Shown: positions 44,098 through 55,760 of the stretch, in pieces
How the letters are laid out: every line of letters starts with the position of its first letter
Position numbering within the stretch: position 1 is the first letter of the stretch
Assembly: GCF_000002595.2 (NCBI RefSeq)
Contig: NC_057006.1
Span: 5,845,512-5,909,511 of the forward strand
Origin: Chlamydomonas reinhardtii
Lineage: Eukaryota; Chlorophyta; Chlorophyceae; Chlamydomonadales; Chlamydomonadaceae
Direction of reading: 5' to 3'
Length of the DNA stretch: 64,000 bases
Position numbers and translations under genes: made by a program
The notes under the pieces: model-generated
The model's database searches: none
What the model saw: only the letters and a program-made list of their open reading frames with translations
What the model was told of the DNA's origin: nothing

Positions 44098-47000
44098 ATG
44101 GTTTGGTGCATCGAGGTGGAGCTGGGGGGCCAGGTGCAGGCAGACCGGTACCTGCTGACGGGCGGGCCCCTGCCAGGCCCCCGCGAGGTGACCGTGGGCC
44201 GCCCACCGGCCAAAGCGGCCGTACGCCCGGACATCGTGGTGAAGGAACCCAGCGTCAGCAAGATTCACGCAATCTTGAGCGTGGAACATGCAGTGGGCGA
44301 GCAGCAAGGACCTGCACTGGTGCTCAAAGGTAGGACCAACGCAACAACAAAACGGACAGCCCAGAGTCGCGATCACTGCCGTAGCATCATGCAGCAGGGG
44401 TGGTTCGACGTAAAACATCATCCCGCGCTGTTTGCTGTTGTCATGACCTGCAGACCAGAGCCGGTACGGCACTTCCGTGAACCAGGAGAAGGTGCCCAGC
44501 GGGGGCACCAAGGTCCTGGCGCCGGATGTGATTGTGGCGCTGGCGGCCAAGGCGCGCTTGATGTGGGTTCCAGCCTTCCAGGCGTAAACATCTAGGGCGA
44601 GGTAGTCCTTCTGAGGTGGCAAAACCTACCGATGCTCAGGAACAAATTTAAAGCAAATGGAAGCGGACTGCTGGTTCTACGGTCAGCCGGTCTGGCGACG
44701 CGGACGTCCTGCACTGGTGGCCAGCGGCGCGCGTATACCGTGACCATCTACCTGCTTTGAATGTTGCCTGTCGCCGTACTGGTTTCAATGCTGCATGCGT
44801 GCAGTGTGCGGCAGCAGCCACTGGTGGTGGCGGCGCGGCTCGGTGGCGCGGCCTTGCCCGAGGCGCGGGCAGTGCTGCGGCGCATCGGTGAGCTTTTGCC
44901 ACCGAACCATCAGCCGTCCAGGTGCAACCGTGAAGTGCAACCGACCAACCGCTATCGTGCAACAGGGCTTCTACAGGCCCGCATCTGGCCTGAACTCATT
45001 TTCCCGGGCCTACGGTATGCGCACAGGCGGCCGGTTGGTACACGCCCTGGACGCTGCTACAACCCACGTGCTGCACAGCCCCGGCGAGGCGGCCTGGCCT
45101 GGCCTGGTGCACGCGGCCGTGCGGGGCGGCCCCGCCCTCGTGTCGCAGGACTGGTGGGTGCTGCACGTGCGGCACACGGGGGTGCTTGCATTTGCGCTGT
45201 GTGCGCCGGGAAAAGGCTCAGCACGCGTCTATGGTCAAAGCTTCTACCCTGCGGTGGACAGGCATGCGCAACACCATCCGTTCCCCAGCTTGCAATTTGA
45301 CTGACTGACCTGTTGCCCTCCGATGATGCCCGCAGGCTCAACGAGGTTGCGGACGGGGGGCTCTTCACAAACGCGTTGCCGGACGCGGCGCCGCCCACTG
45401 AGCTAGTGCTGGGGCCAGGCAGGCGGGCGATGCGGCTACCGCAGCAGCCAGCGGCGGCAGCAGGCGCCATGCTGAGCGGCTTCACCTTTGGCTACAGCAG
45501 TGCGTGGCAGCAGGTGCGACTGGGCGGAGGGCAGGGTCATGTTGGGTGGAGAGTGTTGAACATAGCGTACGTAAGCAACATGAGGGAAATGCGCTGACCC
45601 GGTGGGGTGCTTTTCTCCTCTTTATGCTTTGGTAAATGAGCCCTGATCGCACAGACTTGCACCCGTCAATAGAGAGGAAAAAGAAAGCCGCAGAGGGAGG
45701 GCCGTTGCTGCGGTGCTCTGACGACTGCGCTCGCTGCGATCCGCTTCGCGCTGGCCTGCCCGCAGAGCCCGGGCCTGGCGGCGTTGATCCGGGAGTGCGG
45801 CGGCCGCGTGCTGGCCACGGCTGGGGAGCGCAGTGCCGCCACACCGGTAGTGACGGTTGCTGACACGGCGGACGGAGGCGCTGCCGCCGGAGTGGACACA
45901 CAGCAGCTGCTGGTGCGTAAATGCGGCAACTCCAGGGCAGAGAGCACTGTTTGAGAGCGCGGCGCTTGGGCGGGAGGCGCAGGGCTGTAGGAGATAGGGA
46001 GGCGCGGGCCACACGGGGGAAGGAGCTGCAGCGCTTGGGCGCATATCGGTGCTGGGTCCGCCTGCCTGCTGGCATGTTCGCCCGTCTGGCTGCTGCTGCT
46101 GCTGCTGCTATGCCGGTCCAACCCCGCAATGAAATGTGTGAACCTGTGAACGCAGCTGGCCATCCTGGAGGGCGACTCGGCGGCATTGAACGAGCTGCTC
46201 AGCCGGGCAACAGCTGCCAGCGCTACGGCGCGTGGCGCGGCGGCGCAGCCGGCTGACGACATGGACGCCGAGGATCTGGCGGCCGACTCAGACATAACAC
46301 AGGCGGCGGAGGAGGAGGACGGGGCCGAGGACGTGGATGTGGTGGAGCAGCTGCCAACAGGGTGCCAGGCGCAGCAGGCGGGGCTGGCGGCGGCTGAGCC
46401 GGCACAGGTGCGTCTGGCAGGGTGGCGGCGGCCGGCTCATTAAGTGGGACTAATGATGGCAGAGCCATGGTTTCTTTTAGCTTGTGTTCTCTCGCACGGA
46501 GCATCTGGGCACAACAGCAGCCAAGTAAGGACCCTGGCGTTTAATGCTGCACAGGCTGGTGGAAAGCCGGCGTCAATTAAGACCGAGGACGTGGGTCTGA
46601 AGGACGTCGCGCCTGAGCGGCCGCCTCCAATAATGACTGCTGACGGCTGGCTGGTGGCGGCGCGCAAGTCAGGTGCGCTTTCGTGTTCCTGCATGTTACT
46701 GCATATGTTACAGCATGGCTCACGAGGCAGTTGTCCTGTCGTTGCGCCTCCGTAGCCGGGTGCATCCCCACCGAAATCCCCACCAGTGCGGGGTCCTTTT
46801 TCTGAGCCTTTTCGCTGATACATTTAGCAGGCTCTCACTCCGATTATTCAAAACCCACGAAATGCATGGGACCGTGCTCAGATCGTCTTAATCATTGCGC
46901 TGTCTCCCCCCCCACACACACACACATGCTTGCCACAGACGCACCCAGCCCTGGCCCACAGCTGCTGTCCAACGCGCGCGCCGACGAGGCGGCGGCCGCA

Positions 47001-48123
47001 CACACGATCGAGCATGAAGACGCACCACCCGCCAAGCGGCGCCGCACGCTCACTAACTCCTCCAAGGCAGCTGCAGCTGCAGCGGCTGCCGCGGCCGCGC
47101 CTGGACCGTCAACTGCCAGTGCCGCAGCCCCCATTGCTGCCCCGAGGGCCGCCTCGGCCGCAGCTCCAGCGCCCGCCGTGCGTGCCGACTCGCCAGGGGA
47201 GTCGCCGGAGCCGGAGGCGGACGCGGGCCCCTGGCTCACGCAGCACACGCAGCGCGGCCACGGCAGCGGCAAGTCCTGGCCTCCCCTTGTCAAGGAGGAG
47301 GCGGGCTCGACGGAGAAGCCGCAGACGGGGCCAGTCGCAGCACCTGCCGGCCGGGGCCGCGGTGCAAAGGCGGCGGCGGCAGCCGCTGCCGCCGCCGCGG
47401 CGGACGCCGCAGCGGGCGCCGCGTCTCGCATGGTGAAGGCTGAGGAGGCGGCATTGCCCGATGTGAACGATGCCTCAGCCCAGACCGTGTTGGAGCTGGA
47501 CTTGTTCGCACCCAAGGCAGCCGCAGCCGCAACGCCCACCACCATCCCGGGAGCTGGTGCCGGCGACGGTGACGGTGAGGAGGCTGCGGCGGCTGCGAAC
47601 CGCTGCGGCGAGGGAAGCGAGGGCGGCGCGCGCGACACGGAGGCGCGGCGGCCGGGGCGGCTGGTCAACTACAAGGCGTTCCGCAAGCAGACGGGCCAGC
47701 TGCCAGCGGCGGAAGTAGCGCGGCAGCCGCTGCCGGTGACCCTAGTTGACAACTTCCAACGCGAGGACGCAGAGGCTCAGGCGTTCCTGAGGTGCGACCG
47801 CGTGCGAGCTGGCGGGCTGGGTTGGCTGGCGCCGTGCTGGCCGGGGCGCTAGGGGCGCAGGTGTGCGACGGCGCTACACTGCGACAGCCGGCCGCGACCG
47901 CGCCGACCAGGGCCCCGCCAACACACCTCGCACATTCATCCACACGACCATGCACACGGCTCTGATGTTGCTGTTCCTGACGCTACTCCTGGTTCTGGGT
48001 GTCCGTCCTCGCAGGCAGGAGGAGGAGCGTGCCGCCCGCAAGCGCGCCGCCGACGAGATGTTCCGCACCGGCGGCGTGGGCGGTGGCGGCGGAGCTAAGA
48101 AGCCACCGCGTGCCAAGCGATGA
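44098..48123 (+). CDS. NBS1: NBS1 (nibrin), FHA-BRCT subunit of the MRE11-RAD50-NBS1 complex
   Basis: Recruits the MRN nuclease and ATM to DNA double-strand breaks. Ten exons: 44098-44329, 44454-44583, 44805-44887, 45027-45153, 45336-45513, 45766-45912, 46156-46407, 46555-46672, 46939-47791, 48015-48123 (742 aa). The FHA domain starts at the N-terminus: YLLTGGPLPGPREVTVGR, PSVSKIHAIL, DQSRYGTSVNQEKV. A first BRCT follows (GGRLVHALDAATTHVLHSPG ... GPALVSQDW), then a second BRCT-like part in exon 6 (LIRECGGRVLATAGE). Residues ~430-650 are Ala-rich and disordered. The C-terminus keeps the MRE11-binding region (VNYKAFRKQ, ~residue 665) and an ATM-type tail motif (ADEMFR, ~720; human has DDLFR). 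TGTAA at 48216. Exons 2-5 of the BRCT region are placed by phase and are the least certain. Confidence 0.9.
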
Positions 48124-48284
48124 GAGCTGCCGCCAAGGCACCAATCGGCGCCCAGCAACACAGGAGAGTGCGCATAGCGTGGCCCACTGCCCGACCAACT
48201 GCAGCTCAGCCACATTGTAAACGGTATTTATTCGTCTGTCAAGCGTTAAAGCTTTTGTCTTGCTCATGTCCGAGGGTTGTTGGT

Positions 48285-48908
48285 CTACTGCTTGGCGGCT
48301 GCCAGCGCCTTGGCAAGGCGCTCCCGGTCCAGGCCTTCAGTCTTGTTTTCCGCCTGCGGGTGCGGCTTGAGCGTGCCCCTGTGCCGTGTGGCAAATAGGT
48401 TCGTGCAAGCAGGATGGTTTAGGTCGCACGGCTGGTATAGGAAGTAAGCATTGGGGCCGAGAGGGTGCTGCCTTGGCCGCAACCCGGCACTGCAACCCAA
48501 CCCAAAATGGCGCGTGGCAACGTGGCGTGCCGCTTCCCCACCCGCTTTGTAACAGTGCAGCCGTGCAATCCGCCGGCGCACGCCCGAGGCCCGTCCCGTT
48601 GCAGTTTGTCTCGCTCAGGGGCATGCTCACCGCATGACTGCGTTCCAGTGATCGTCGCCACGCCCCTCGCCAATTTCCCGGAGCATGCTGCTTAGGCGCT
48701 GCTGCTGGGCAGACGCCAACCGCTTGTTATCGTAGGTCATCTGCTCCGTCAGGATCTTTTGCTGTTTGGCGTCAAGCGGCCCCGTGCTCATGGCGCTGCT
48801 AAACATAGAGCCAACGACGAACGTGCCCGCCATCAGCATCGCGCCGAAGCCCAGCAGCCGCGCGGGGCTGCTGGAGGTGTTTGCAATAATATATCCCCAA
48901 AGCGACAT
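48285..48908 (-). CDS. Small single-span membrane protein of unknown function
   Basis: Two exons, 48908-48631 and 48378-48285, give 123 aa. Not recognised. Residues ~15-42 (PARLLGFGAMLMAGTFVVGSM) form one hydrophobic span. The rest is a charged helix (LDAKQQKILTEQMTYDNKRL ... QQRLSSMLREIG) ending in Lys/Ala-rich KALAAAKQ. The size and shape recall small subunits or assembly factors of mitochondrial inner-membrane complexes, but that is inference only. Coding is supported by a phase-correct GT-AG intron and by a start codon 360 bp from the divergent STI1 start. Its 3' end lies only about 70 bp from the NBS1 poly(A) signal, so the two 3' UTRs nearly meet. Confidence 0.75.
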
Positions 48909-49268
48909 GATGCGTTGTGCGCCTGGTGCAAACGTGGAGCGGTAGGTGTTGCAAACTCGATTATGAGTGCGTGCCTGCAGGCTACCGTGGCAGTACCGGT
49001 GTGATAGCGAACAAATCTATTGGAGCGAAATCTTGTTTAGGCGTATGTTGTATTTGCAAGACTCTTGCTTGCAGGGCACATGGATGAATGTTCTGGATGA
49101 ACAAGGATGGTCTTCTCGAGCGACAATAGCCACTTCCAAAGCAGTGTAGTGATCGATTGCTGCAAACCTGCACGTTGAGTAGGAATACAGAAACAGCATA
49201 CACGGCATTTCTATTCGGAGATCCTCAAGACTAAACCGGGAGGACTGAGCCACGAAGAGCACGTAACC
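48909..49268. promoter_or_regulatory. Divergent promoter, small membrane protein / STI1
   Basis: 360 bp hold both 5' UTRs and promoters. At 49086-49101 lies GAATGTTCTGGATGAA, which fits nGAAnnTTCnnGAn, a heat shock element with two perfect and one imperfect block, about 180 bp before the STI1 ATG. A further TTCtcGAG is at 49113-49120. This suits a co-chaperone gene, but the site was found by eye and could be chance. Confidence 0.4.
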
Positions 49269-52200
49269 ATGTCTTCGGACGAGCTTAAGGTATGTAGCAT
49301 TCACGATGTCGTAGCGACTGGCAGGGCAGCGTGCCGGTATCGAGCAGCACGGAGGGGGCGCCGTCGACGGTGCTGGAAGGCCCGCGCTTACTCCTCGTCA
49401 CGCACACCCGGTCGCAGGCCAAGGGAAATGCCGCGTTCAGCGCGGGCAACTTCGAGGAGGCTGCTAAGTTCTTCACGGAGGCAATTGGCGTGGACCCAGG
49501 CAACCACGTCCTCTACAGCAACCGCAGCGCGTCGTATGTGAGCAAAGGATGGGCCGTGGCGGCGGCGGGGCAGTATCAGGGTGTAAGCGGCCGTCGTGAA
49601 AGACTGTGTAGTCACGGTGAAATATGATGCTGCATGTGTGTTTCGGGCGCTCCCGGGGCAGCCCAGGAAGGTGTCCGGCCTTTGGGAGACGTATCGTGCG
49701 CGACTGACCGGCCCCTCCGCAACACGCGCTGTAGGCGAGCCTCAAGCGGTATACCGATGCGCTGGATGACGCAAAGAAGGTGAGGCGAGTGTGGTGCCGT
49801 GTTGGTCGTCGGCTAATGGCATGCTTTGCCTAGGCGGGCGTGTCAGATGGGCAAGTGCCGGCACCCGAAGAAGTCTGGTCCGGAAGGAACCATGCTTGAA
49901 GACGTTCCGCTGGACATGCGCGCCGTCAGCTACCAATTAACACATCCCTATTGTCTTCCTGCTTGCAAAGCCCCGATAACGTCATCGCTGCTTCTTCGTG
50001 TCTGTGCTTGTGCGCGCGTGTGTCTGTGTGCATGTGGCGGTGCCGTTGCAGTGTGTGTCGCTCAAGCCTGACTGGGCCAAGGGCTACAGCCGCCTGGGTG
50101 CGGCCTATCACGGCCTGGGCGAGTACCCCGAGGCCATCCAGGCCTACGAGGACGGTGCGTGCCGGCCGTGGAGTGGCTGCGGTACAGCGCGTGTGCTTGG
50201 GAGTACAGCAGACTCGTACCAGTCCTCTGGCCTAGGAAAGGGGTCGGGGACTCGTCCCAGGGTGCTGGGCGATTGTAGGCCAGCCGTAAAGCTGGGGTGA
50301 AGGGTTGACAGGGGTCATGCGGCGGGCCCATTGAGGTACCCCGCACCAGGGCATGGCCACTGCCGCCACACCCACGCTCCCGTCCGCCCATTCCCCCTCC
50401 TCTCCGTCCTGCCCATAGGCCTGAAGCACGACGCCAACAGCGAGCAGCTCAAGAGCGCGCTGGAGGAGGCGCGCGCCGCCGCCGCCGCGCCGCGCCGCCC
50501 CGGCTCCATCTTCTCCTCGCCCGAGCTGCTCATGAAGCTGGCCATGGACCCCCGCGGCAAGGCGCTGTTGGGCCAGCCCGACTTTATGGCCATGCTGGGC
50601 GACATCCAGAACGACCCCTCCCGCATCAACATGTACCTCAAGGACCCGCGCATGCAGCTGGTGGGTGCAACCGTGTGTGTGTGTGTGTGCTTGTATGTGT
50701 GTGTATGTTTGTATGCAATGCGGTGTAGAGGCGTGTATTGGTGGCATGAATTGGGCGCGGTGCTTTCGGGGAGATGCATCTGGGCCGGTTCGCTTGTTGA
50801 ACTGGCTGCTGGGTGTGTGTGCATGGCACATCAAGGGCTTCTGGATTTCGGTCACGGCGGGTAGACGCGCGTGCGTGTGGGTGCTCAGGGCCTGTTGGTC
50901 GCCATGCACCGCCCTTGTAAAGCTAACGGCCCACTGCTGCCCGCTGCCGCGCACGGCCACAGGTGCTGGAGCTGGCTCTGGGCGCAAAGTTCGGGGCGCC
51001 AGGCGGCGGAGAGGACGAGGAGCCGGCCAGCGCCACCGTGAGTCAGATACAGTCACGGTGGGGCCTGAGACCGCGCCGCGTCGGGGCCATCAGTCTTCCC
51101 GCACCAGCACTCGCAGCCCTCCCTCTACCGTCTACCACTAATCTAATCATGAATGTATCCCCCCTTGAGAGCACTGCGAGTTTTGTTTTCGCCATTCCCG
51201 GCTAAGCTTCGCTGCCACTGCCTCCCGGTCCATCCTCCCCAGGCGCACAAGGAGGCTGAGTCACACAAGCCCGCCTCCGCCTCGCACGCACATGACAAGA
51301 AGCCCGCGCCGCAGCCGGAGCCGGAGCATGCGGAGGTCAGCGAGGAGGAGCGGGAGGCTGCCGCCAAGAAGGCTGCGGCCCTGAAGGAGAAGGAGCTTGG
51401 TAATGAGGCCTACAAGAAGAAGGAGTTTGAGACGGCCATTGCCCACTACAACAAGGCCATTGAGCTGTACGACGGTGACATGACCTTCCTCACCAACCGC
51501 GCGGCCGTGTTCTTCGAGCAGGTGAGGGGCTGCGGGGGGCGCCAGCCCTTGAGACCGTCGCGCTACAGGGGGGGTATGGGCCGCCGGGTGAAGGGTGCGG
51601 TGGGGTATGGGCATACACAGGAAGAAGCGGCCCGGTAGTCAGACACGGTAGCCCGTGAGTTTATGATGCTTACTTGTCATGTTGGCCGCGGCCTTGCTGT
51701 GCCGCACTGCAGGGCGAGTTCGACAAGTGCGTTGCGGACTGCGACGCGGCGGTGGACAAGGGCCGCGAGATGCGCACCGACTTCAAGGTCATTGCACGCG
51801 CACTCACGCGCAAGGGCAATGCGCTCGTCAAGCTCAACAGGTGGGCAATGCGCTGCTGCCCGCGCCCGTCGGCCGGACCATTATAACCATGCCTGGACCC
51901 GCGCCCTATCATATGTGGGTCTAGATTTGCAGGTAGGTTGACTTCGAATACGGTAATCCCCTCCGCTCCCCGCCAGGCTTGAGGACGCCATCGCGGCCTA
52001 CAACAAGTCGCTGATGGAGCACCGCAACGCCGACACCCTGGCGCTGCTGCACAAGACCGAGAAGACGCTCAAGGAGCGGCGGGAGGCGGACTACATCAAC
52101 ATGGAGCTGTGCGAGGTGGAGCGGGAAAAGGGCAACACCGCATTCAAGGAGCAGCGCTACCCAGAGGTGGGTGGAGGGGCTGCGGGGCGGCTGGGTAGCT

Positions 52201-53662
52201 GCCAGGCAGCAGTTGGCATCGGTTGTTGTTTCCGGTTTGGAGCTTTTGCAGTGAGGTGTCAACTAATGCAGATATGGCAGCGCAAAGATGCGGTGTTGGG
52301 GTTGAGGTTGGTGCCAGTTATCGCGAAGCAGGCGCCCTTGCAGTCACTCACCTGCTCCCGCACGCCACACACGCACGCGGCGCACGCACACGCACAGGCT
52401 GTGCAAGCCTACCAGGAGGCTCTCAAGCGCGGCCCGCCTGCCGTCAACCCGGAGGCCTACAAGCTCTACTCCAACCTGGCCGCCTGCTACACAAAGCTGG
52501 GCGCCTACCCAGAGGGCGTCAAGGTGCGGGCAGGGGCGGCGGCGGGCAGATGGCAGGCTGTGTCTCTGGTGCAGTTGCCCGTCCCCTGCACTGGTACACC
52601 GCGTCACCTGGGTTTGGGGGCGGCAACGCCGCGGCGCCATGTGTCAGCCCGTCGCGCTACACGCCCAACCAACCAATTGCTCAAGCCCGTTGCCTAATCA
52701 GCTATCAGTCGCTGACAAGTATGTGTGCGTTGTGTGTCTGCCCGACGCGCCCCAGGCCGCGGACAAGTGCATTGAGCTCAAGCCCGACTTCGCCAAGGGC
52801 TACAGCCGCAAGGGCACGCTGCAGTACTTCATGAAGGAGTACGACAAGGCCATTGAGACGTACAACAAGGGCCTGGAGCTGGAGCCCGACAGCACCGAGC
52901 TGCAGGAGGGGCTGCAGCGCGCCGTGGAGGCCATCAGCAGGTGGGGAGGGGCTGTGTAGATGATGGCGGCCCTGGGGGGGGGCCACGTGCAAGGAATGTT
53001 GAGATGGGCTCGGTGCACGGCATGCCACTGCAAATGGAGGTAATGGAGGGTTGGGATGGAATGTTGGTGACTCCTGCACAGGAGTGGCAGTGCCCGCCTT
53101 GCGCGCACGTGCGACAAGCCCCGACAGCTGTACGCTGACCGGTGACGGTGTCGCCGCGCCTCCGCAGGTTCGCGAGCGGCCAGGCCAGTGCGGAGGAGGT
53201 CAAGGAGCGCCAGGCGCGGTCGCTGTCCGACCCCGACATCCAAAACATCCTCAAGGACCCGGTCATGCAGCAGGTGCGCGGAAGCAGCCCGTGTCAAGAT
53301 CCCTTGGAAACGACTTCGCTTCGTGGCATCAGTTTGTCCTCGTTGATTTCCCATGGCGATGTCCTGTATGCCGTTAGGCCTCTGCATACTCCTGCGTCTC
53401 CCGCCCGGCCATGTAGCCGTGCCTAACTAGTCGTGCCGGCATGCTCCCTCGCCCCCGCCCACCTTACACGTGCGCACCAAGCACCACCGCACCTCATGAT
53501 GCATCATATGAATGTCAACCCCATCCCTGTGTTGCTGCGGCCCTGCAGGTGCTGCGTGACTTCCAGGAGGACCCCCGCGGCGCACAGAAGCACCTCAAGA
53601 GCCCCGAGATCATGGTCAAGATCAACAAGCTGGTGGCGGCCGGCATCATCCAGGTCAAGTGA
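49269..53662 (+). CDS. STI1: STI1/HOP, Hsp70-Hsp90 organising co-chaperone
   Basis: Cytosolic adaptor that passes client proteins from Hsp70 to Hsp90. Thirteen exons with starts 49269, 49418, 49735, 50052, 50419, 50963, 51243, 51713, 51977, 52398, 52756, 53168 and 53549 sum to 577 aa, the usual length. Domains: TPR1 (residues ~8-115; [49 protein letters not shown]); DP1 (~145-200; [13 protein letters not shown]); a charged linker; TPR2A (~260-370; [20 protein letters not shown]); TPR2B (~395-505; [19 protein letters not shown]); DP2 (~515-577; [17 protein letters not shown]). The carboxylate-clamp Lys/Asn positions of the TPRs are present (KGN, SNR, KGYSR). Exon 1 codes for only seven residues, MSSDELK. 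Confidence 0.96.
51118..51160 (+). repeat. Partial copy of the CTR9 intronic repeat in STI1 intron 6
   Basis: CTAATCATGAATGTATCC followed by a C-run matches the 3' half of the repeat seen in CTR9 introns. Here it sits about 90 bp before the acceptor instead of next to it. Confidence 0.5.
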
Positions 53663-55760
53663 TGAGGGACGGATGAGCGGCCGTCACTCTTGACAGAGGC
53701 GTTGGTGGTGTGTTGTTGTTGTTGTTGTTGGTATGCGAGGATGTGCGGTCTGTGCGTGGAGTGTGGAGCGTATGTGTGGAGCGGTCTCAGGGCAATAGGG
53801 GCGCCCATACCCCCGCGCCGGGCCCATCCGTGGCAAACGAAACCAGAGGAGCGCGAGCGTTGACATTGTGCGCAGGAGGTTCACTAGAATAAGGTGTGGC
53901 TGCAAGGGAGGTGCAAGACATGGAGTAGGGCAGTACGCGCAAGGCTGCAAGCTGCGTATGGCTGAGCGGTTGCAGGCGGGCGGCAGTGATCGCCGCGCAC
54001 TCGTCAGTATGGGAGCACCATTGCGTTGCTGATGCTACGGTCTGCGGCTGAACCTAGCATCGCCGTTATTAATTGCGGATTTGCGGTATCGTGGATGCGG
54101 GCCTGAAGAAAGGCGCTGCCTCTTGCCAGTGGCGTTAAAGACAGGCTGTGTGACCGTTCGCTATAGTGCAGCTGACAGTTCAAGGCGATCACGGGGACTC
54201 GCCTGGGTGCGGCGCAGACGCGCAGTCACAGCACAGTGTTTTGCGGGTGCCACTGGACTACAGCATCCGCGGCCTTTTCAGGTTCTCCTGGTCTCGCCGG
54301 TTAGCTGGGCCCTCGGGCTGCACTGAGCTTACGGACTACTGGAGAGAGCCACTTCGTCCAACACGTGGGGCACGCCCTGGACCGCTACGGAGCAGTCTGC
54401 CGAGCGGTTCACATCAGCTGCATCGCTCAATGAGCCCCCCTGATGATTCGAAGGCTTGAAGCCCCCATGCCCCCAGCGCCCGACCGCCCGTCCACACCCT
54501 GCGCAACCTCTCCTAATATTCTTCAGCTTCCAGTCCGCGCTATGGAAGTTTGGGGCGGGGATGCCCTTCCTAGGACTTCAGCGCTGGCGTGTTGCTCAAG
54601 AGGATGGCAGTCAAGGTTGGGGCAATGCCCACTGAGCCGACGACAAGTGTTCCCCGGTCACGGGAAAAGGGGGCCGAGCCCCTCCACAGTCTGAGGCCGA
54701 ACAACCTCATTGCCCGGACATAGCCGGGGCCACTGAGCCAAAGAGAACGCGTTACACGCGACAATGCCCCGATTGTGCACGAACCTCCGCACGCTTGCAG
54801 GTAGTTTAAGAAAGAGTACGGCAGAACAGACCAACCGCCAGCAGGTGTACCATGTGCGTACGTTGGGAATCCTTGAGACACACTGAAATATGTGTACATG
54901 ACCCGCAAAGGGCCCCCAAATGTCGCAATCAAAGTGTAGCGCGTGTGTATAAGTAGGCCGTTGATTACCCATTTAAGATGTCACCCAGAGATGGAAGAGG
55001 GCTTGCGCACTGGGCGCTCACGCTTCGCCAGAGGTTAAGCATACAACTTTATTTGCACTCCAAAAACCAGACAAGGAACATAGGCATAAAAGCCAGACAA
55101 TAAACGCGGGCATTAAACACACACCCCGACATCGAGGTCAGAACGCAATTGCCTCCTGCACCCGTGCTCGAGGAGGTCCCTCTTGACCGCTAAAGAACTA
55201 TCAATGTCTCGAAACATACTCGCTCGACGCAGCATCCAGGTGGTCCGCCTCATCCGCAGTACAATCCGGTTGCTATGGCACAGTGCATTTGTTAGATGAA
55301 AGGCTCAGGCGGCTCACTCCTGCACGGTTGCCGCTGCGCACGCAAACGTCTGAGGATGCATGCATGGTGAATAAGTGAACCTCCTTGGTGTTGTGCGTCA
55401 AACCTGCACTCGTTTGCCACAACTCTATGCCAAGAAATCCTATTGAAGCGAACTAATTCTCTTCTCTGTTAAGGCGTGATGGATTGCGATTGGATTCTGG
55501 CGGGTGGAACCGTCAGTGGTTTCCGCCAGCACCATCCGCCCACCGGCCTGTGCTGTGCAGCACAGCTCTCCAAACAATCACTCACTCCCATCTCGCTCAG
55601 CTCACACGCTCTTGCCGGCAGGGCGCCTGTTGACAACACCAACAACAGACATGGAACCGGAAGCCGGAATAGATACTACCCTAGTGCAAGCACCACCCAG
55701 TCCGCACGCCTGCTCCTCAGCAGCCGACCCCACTTGAACGGCACTGAATGCGCTGAGCGC
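53663..55760. other. Convergent intergenic region, STI1 / PP2C 3' ends
   Basis: About 2.1 kb between stop codons on opposite strands. It contains a GTT run (~53710), one copy of a repeat shared with 60801-60877, and a stretch at ~55020-55460 that is AT-rich. No gene was recognised. Confidence 0.45.
54250..54320 (+). repeat. Dispersed repeat copy A (inverted copy at 60801-60877)
   Basis: ACTACAGCATCCGCGG, TTTTCAGGTTCTCCTGGTCT and GGGCCCTCGGGCT are shared in the same order with the reverse complement of 60801-60877 over about 68 bases with roughly eight differences. Family unknown. Confidence 0.8.

Noticed and set aside
54600-54972. Minus-strand frames with a faint resemblance to a retroelement integrase
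   Set aside because: Only a few residues recall such proteins; no repeats at the ends, no primer site and no other retroelement part nearby. At most a very old fossil; not supported well enough to annotate.
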